The position numbers and the translations under genes are program-made. Shown here piece after piece: positions 15,327 to 19,823 of a DNA stretch of 19,823 bases. Positions within the stretch are counted from its first letter, which is position 1; every line of letters begins with the position of its first letter. Below the pieces are notes generated by a model. It searched no databases, was not told where the DNA came from, and saw only the letters and a program-made list of their open reading frames with translations. The stretch comes from Ophiostoma sp. CBS 140.51 (Eukaryota; Ascomycota; Sordariomycetes; Ophiostomatales; Ophiostomataceae), in assembly GCA_029298735.1 (NCBI GenBank), contig JANSLP010000470.1, positions 1 through 19,823 of the forward strand, read 5' to 3'.

Positions 15327-15981
15327 CGTGAATCTCGTCGTAAGTGAAGACGATTCCCAAATCCAATGCGTAGAATCAAATCATTGATTGCGGTATGAAA
15401 TCTGTGTCAAGGTAACTTTAAGAAGTCCACCCGTTATTTGTACTGTTGTGCTTTTGCATGCATCCGACCTGGGCGGCATCAACTGGGCGAACTAGAGGCG
15501 GAGGCGTCTCGTCTTGTTAAGTTGGAGTCTCGGCAGATGAGGAGAACATGGCACGGGCTATTCCATCTGCAGCACACAGCAAATGAACCAAATTTTGAGG
15601 GGTGTGTCACGGTCGAATATTGTATGGGAAACAAAAAGAAAATAACTAACAACTGGATATATATTTTCAACTCAAAATGAACGTAGCTTCATAACAACTA
15701 AACTACTCCAACGACAAAGAATCAAAACAGAGGGTATTAAGTATCCAAACAGAAATAAACCAAAAGAGGGAGCGTCCGATCAAAGCCAAGTATTTCTTAG
15801 GCCAATAACCAATTATTGTTTAGCGACGATCCAACGGACGACCCATCATCATTAGAGTGAGTTTCCCTTCCTTGTAAGTGGTGGTTGAATGCGACAGGCG
15901 CCAGTGGCCAATGTTACATTTTCAATCGAGTTTATCAACCCCTTACAAGTAGGGAGGGCAAGCGTAGGATGTGTACAGCAT
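15327..15981. other. Intergenic region between the sugar porter and the SDR
   Basis: About 650 bases holding the 3' UTR of the porter (left end) and the promoter of the SDR (right end). It is AT-rich around 15640-15790. No coding feature or repeat is recognised. Confidence 0.6.
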
Positions 15982-18171
15982 TTAAGCGGTGTTCTCGCCC
16001 TGGGGCTCGTCGTTCGCGTCGTGGTACAATTCGGGGCACTTGGCGGTGCGCTGCCAGAAGATCCAGCGCTTGATCCACCAGGGCAGAACGGTGCCGACCT
16101 GGTACTTGGCAAACACGCGGTAAGGCACGGCAAAGATGTAGTCGAGCTCCTCGAGGGACTTCTGCTTGGTCTCTGGCACGGCGACGAAGATCATGGCCAG
16201 GGCGACCAGGTTCATGCCAGCGTAGAAGCCAAAGACACCGACAGGCTGCATGACGGAAAGCATACGAGGCAGGGTCAGGGACAGGATAGAAGCCCAGAAG
16301 TTGTTGGTGGCGACGGCCCAGGACATGCCGATCTCACGATGCGACAGAGGGAAGACTTCGGCAGAGTACATGAACGGGACAGGGCCTTCACCGGGTGAGT
16401 AGAAGGCAGCGAAGAGGTAGACAAAGGTCGCGACGGCGGCGATACGGGCGTTCTTGTCGTTGATCAGGTAGCACAGACCGGCAGCTGTGAAAATGTGGTT
16501 AGAAGGATGTTGATGCGTGGAAACGAATGGCAGGGATACTTACTGAGCAGAGTCCAGAACATGTTGGGGAAGGTGAACAGGAGCAGGCTGCGACGGCCCC
16601 AAGTGTCCATGGTGAAGACAGCGGGCCAGGCAAAGATGAACTAATGCAATGTTAGTATTATTCTGAACTCATGGTAGCTCAGCTTGGGGGGACACATACG
16701 TTAATCAGACCGAAGCCAAAAGAGGCCCAGAGGGCAGTGTATGCACTGATACCAGACTCCGCGAAGATGCTGGTGCTGTAGAAAGAAATGACGTTGACTG
16801 TGAATGGTTAGTATCCAGGGTGCTCATAAATGATAGAGACAGGGTGCTGGGGATACGTACTACCGCACATCTGCTGTGCAATCATAACAACACCGGAAGC
16901 CCAGGTAGCACGGCGGACACGAGGGATGGTGAAGAGCTCAATGAAGCGAGTGAACATGCCGCTGTTGACATCGAGACCGGCCTCCTTGACCAAAATCTCT
17001 TCCTGGACCAGAAGCGCATGAATGTAGTACAGGTCGCGACCGGCCTGGAGCTTGGAGTTGCGGAGACGGACGAGCGACTCCCAGGCCTTCTCGTACTTGC
17101 CCTTCTTGAGGTACCAACGGGGCGACTCGGGGCATAAGAAAGTACCAAAGACCAGGGGCACGGCGGGGATGAAGGCAGAGCCAAACTGCAGACGCCAGCC
17201 AATGTCGCTGACCTTACCGACAGCCAGGTTGGCGCAGGTGCCCAGGAAGATACCAAAAGCAGTCCACACCTGCCATGACATGACGAGACCACCACGGATA
17301 TTTGTGGGAGCATTTTCGGCGGAGAAAACGGGGACAGTGACTTCCTTCAGACCCATACCAATACCGAGGAGCATACGGCTGGCAGCGAGCTGGCCCCAGG
17401 TCTGGGATAGGGCCATACCGAAGGGGGCGAGCACAGAGAAGATGGCACCGACCCAGATGGTGCCACGGCGACCGAGGTAGTGGTTGAGCGGGTCAGAAAT
17501 CCAGCCGGAGAAGAGGCAGATGGTGATGTAGGGCATCGCGATGACGAAACCGACGATCCAGCCGTTCTTGGCGCAAAGGCCAACGTTGGCGTCGGGACCG
17601 CAAGCAGAGCCAGCACTGTCGGGGATGCCCAGAGCATCGGGGAAAGACAGGTTGGCACCGTTGGAGGCAGTCTGATCCCAACCCTGGATAGCGGCGGCAA
17701 TGGAGTTTAGGATGATGGTGTAGTACAGGGCCCACGGGTGTCTCCAGCGGTGGAGGACTTCGTTGCGGATGACCTGCTTGTCGGCCTCATCGAGCTCCTC
17801 GAGGGACTCGAAGCGGGCAGGGTTCTGTGCGACGAGGGCACCCTTCTGGAGGTAGGGGAGAATGTCCTCGGGAAGGCCCTTCTCCACGCGGAAGCGGGCA
17901 ACGTCCTCGAGGAGCTGCTCGCGAGGGATGTTCTTCAGGGGGTTGACAATCTCGCCCTCGATGTTGGCGGCGAGCTGCTTGGCAATGTCGACCTTGGTGC
18001 CAGTGGCGCCGTTATCAAAGCCATTCTCCTCAACCTTGTTGCTAGATGGTGGGAAGCGGTGTTAGAAGATGAAAATGAAGTAAAATGGTGGACAAATTGT
18101 AGAGAGAGAACCCACGGAGCTTCGGTGTGGCTAACGACCTCCTGGTCGTTGGACACAATCTTCTCGGCCAT
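15982..18171 (-). CDS. MFS sugar/polyol porter, five exons
   Basis: Plasma-membrane sugar porter family protein of 644 residues. Exons are 18171-18116, 18041-16861, 16797-16700, 16640-16544 and 16484-15982. Introns are 74, 63, 59 and 59 nt, with donors GTGGGT, GTACGT, GTATGT and GTAAGT. All joins restore family-typical sequence, for example MCG-INVISFYSTSIFAE and LL-TAGLCYLIND. Sugar-porter motifs: LGRRG after the second helix (about 208-212), RMLLGIGMGLKEVTVPVFSAE (241-261), PESPRW (about 323-328), and GPVPFMYSAEVFP before the seventh-to-tenth helix region. PETKQKSLEELDYIF ends the last helix. An unusually long cytosolic N-terminus (~120 residues) precedes the first helix, as in several fungal sugar-porter subfamilies. 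Transport is probably proton-coupled; the sugar or polyol is not identifiable. A possible 354-nt intron lies in the 5' leader. Confidence 0.9.
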
Positions 18172-18259
18172 GTTTGTCGGGAGCTCTATGGAGCAGAAAA
18201 TTTCCTAATTGGGCCAACGATCGTGGAAGTGGTTGTACAAGCCGGCAAAGGCGGTATGT

Positions 18260-18613
18260 CTGAAATCAACGTGTTAATAAAACTTGCGGTTGTTTGTGAT
18301 TTTGTAAACGGAACACAAAAAGTAAAGAAATGATAAATGAAAAGCAAAGAAAAAAGCATGTGCTCTTTGGGGAAGGGGGTGGAGCTGATGCGTGTTGTGC
18401 GGAGAAGGAGAGAAAAAAATATCGTGAAATCTAAAATGGGGGGAAACAAAAATGGGCAGAAAAGCAACAAAGCTCCAAAAAGTGATAGGCAGAGCCCAAA
18501 AAGGAGGGGGTGACGTTGGTACAAGGAACAACGTGCGGGAAGCTCGATAAGAAGGTCACACGCGGGTTCATGTGTAATGATGAAAAATCAAACAACAACC
18601 GACAAGTACTTAC
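18260..18613 (-). other. Candidate 5'-UTR intron of the sugar porter
   Basis: On the leftward strand, a strong GTAAGT donor at 18613-18608 is followed 340 bases later by TTTCAG (acceptor ends at 18260), with a TTAAC-type branch site just before it. A TATAAAG box at 18792-18786 lies further upstream. A leader of about 500 bases would shorten to roughly 200 after splicing. Inferred from signals only. Confidence 0.35.
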
Positions 18614-18785
18614 AAAAAGTCAAACAGTGCGGATGCAGAGGAGAAACAAAAAGAGAAGTAGAGAAGTAGAGGAGTCGAATCCGTGCCACCAGAGCTTGAT
18701 CAGAGAGGACCAGGTCGGGATGAGGAGAGAAGGACGGGACCAAGCAGGTATCGACAAGAAGAAAAAGTGATGGGCAATCATTTCT

Positions 18786-18792
18786 CTTTATA
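18786..18792 (-). promoter_or_regulatory. TATA-like box for the sugar porter
   Basis: TATAAAG on the leftward strand about 615 bases before the start codon at 18171, the clearest core-promoter motif in this upstream region. Its distance implies a long leader. Confidence 0.4.
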
Positions 18793-19823
18793 CATACGCG
18801 CGGATGATGCTCTCTCTCTTTCTCTGCAGCTTGCTATCATGCCTCCTCCGCCTTGGGCGCGCGGACACTTGCATAGAACATAAATTGGCCAGTGCAGCGA
18901 TCCGCGGGGAAAGGAGGAAGAGAGAGAGCGAGCGGGGAGGGGGGTGTGCAAGAAAGGAAGCATTGGCAAGCTTCTCGACAAGGGGAGGGCCAAGATGAAG
19001 GCATACCCGCTGGGCAGTACACAGTCGGTCGGTGGCTCACCCAGGCCAAGGGAAGCGGAAAGGTACCCTGTCTGGGGACGGGGGCGACATCATGGGGCAG
19101 GATGGGGATGGAAGATGGGACTTGTGGGTGGTTGTGGGTGTGCATGGAGATGAGGAGAGAGCGTGAGGAGAAACGGGGAAGAACACGCTATGGCATACGG
19201 GGTAGGATGAGAAGGGAAAAAAAACTGATGGCGAGACATGCGTTGGGACCATTGTATGGAAGGAAACGACGGGGGTGCACAGGGCGTGTGTCGATTCTCA
19301 TGAGAGACAGGGAAGGAGCCTCTCTGGTGTTGACCCTGTTGTTAGTGCTTCCCCTCGATGTGGGCTAACAAAGGAGCTGGAGCCGTGCTCAAAGTGGTGT
19401 GGGAAAGAGCGAGAGTCTCACCTTTCTCGAATTTGGCAAGTATCGACAAGGTGCCAAAGACCAAGAGGGTGAAATGGGCAAGAACGACGCCAGGACGCGA
19501 AAGCGTGTTCGGCCATGCCTTGGATGTCAATTGCCTATTTCGGACTCGTGCTGCTTGCAGTTTCCCTTCTCGTTCCACTCCACTCGTTCGCGCCTTCCAC
19601 GGATGCTGTTCTTTCTTGTTCGTGCCTTACTCTATTAAAACATCAACCACTTCAATATAGTTAACTGGCAAGAGCACTGTTGAAAACAGAAAGAACGATG
19701 CGCGCGGTAATGCGTCGTGATGCTGCGAGGACAGTGCGTGCGGTAGAACAATAACACAAAAACAAGGCCAGGTCCGGGTGTTGTCCAGTTCGGGTCAGAC
19801 CAAGCTTTGTCCAAAGAACGCCC

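Larger units (their letters stand above)
18172..19823. other. Right flank, leader and promoter of the sugar porter, otherwise gene-free
   Basis: Strong strand asymmetry: purine-rich (G and A) on the + strand through about 18340-19280, so pyrimidine-rich in the leftward transcript direction. This is typical of a fungal promoter and leader. No open frame has domain character. The last ~450 bases have mixed composition and no recognised gene. Confidence 0.55.

Noticed and set aside
18186..18524. 112-codon leftward open frame just upstream of the sugar porter
   Set aside because: Phe/Leu/Pro/Ser-rich reading of the pyrimidine-rich leader; it overlaps the candidate leader intron and has no recognisable domain.
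18660..18700. tRNA-like B-box resemblance (GAGTCGAATCC followed by ACCA-like bases)
   Set aside because: No matching A box, acceptor stem or cloverleaf could be built around it.

Overview
This is ordinary nuclear DNA from a filamentous ascomycete, most likely a Sordariomycete-type mould. The evidence is short introns (53-81 nt) with GTRNGT-type donors and CTAAC/CTGAC-like branch sites, a fungal SRP54 with a methionine/glycine-rich C-terminus, two fungal MFS transporters, and a secreted cyanovirin-N-like (CVNH) protein. I saw no transposon, CRISPR array, rRNA or tRNA gene. Species cannot be decided from the sequence.

Layout: the left half is transcribed rightward and the right half leftward, with the two halves converging at 8750-9120. 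Rightward: (1) a four-exon MFS transporter, 561-2633; (2) a small secreted CVNH-fold protein, 3496-3990, followed by an open coding-like stretch in another frame to 4381; (3) a 2-kb gene-free leader or promoter region; (4) a 760-residue low-complexity protein at 6467-8749, with a Pro/Gly/Gln/Tyr N-terminus, a short glycine-zipper core and two hexapeptide repeat arrays. Leftward: (5) SRP54, 9121-10794, two exons; (6) a D-erythronate-dehydrogenase-like NAD-dependent SDR, 11264-12241; (7) a prolyl-4-hydroxylase-type 2-oxoglutarate/Fe(II) oxygenase, 12973-14007; (8) a classical SDR oxidoreductase, 14272-15326, two exons; (9) a five-exon sugar/polyol porter, 15982-18171, with a long pyrimidine-rich leader that may carry its own intron. 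The last 1.6 kb (18172-19823) holds no convincing gene.

Functionally, SRP54 is housekeeping (co-translational ER targeting). The four leftward genes at 11264-18171 (two NAD(P)-dependent oxidoreductases, one dioxygenase, one sugar porter) could be a loose carbon-catabolic neighbourhood, but this rests on proximity and shared direction only. The most unusual items are the tripartite repeat protein at 6467-8749 and the unexplained hydrophobic-tailed reading frame after the CVNH domain. I see no clear evidence for a wholly new system. Exon boundaries below were worked out by hand from splice signals and reading-frame continuity.
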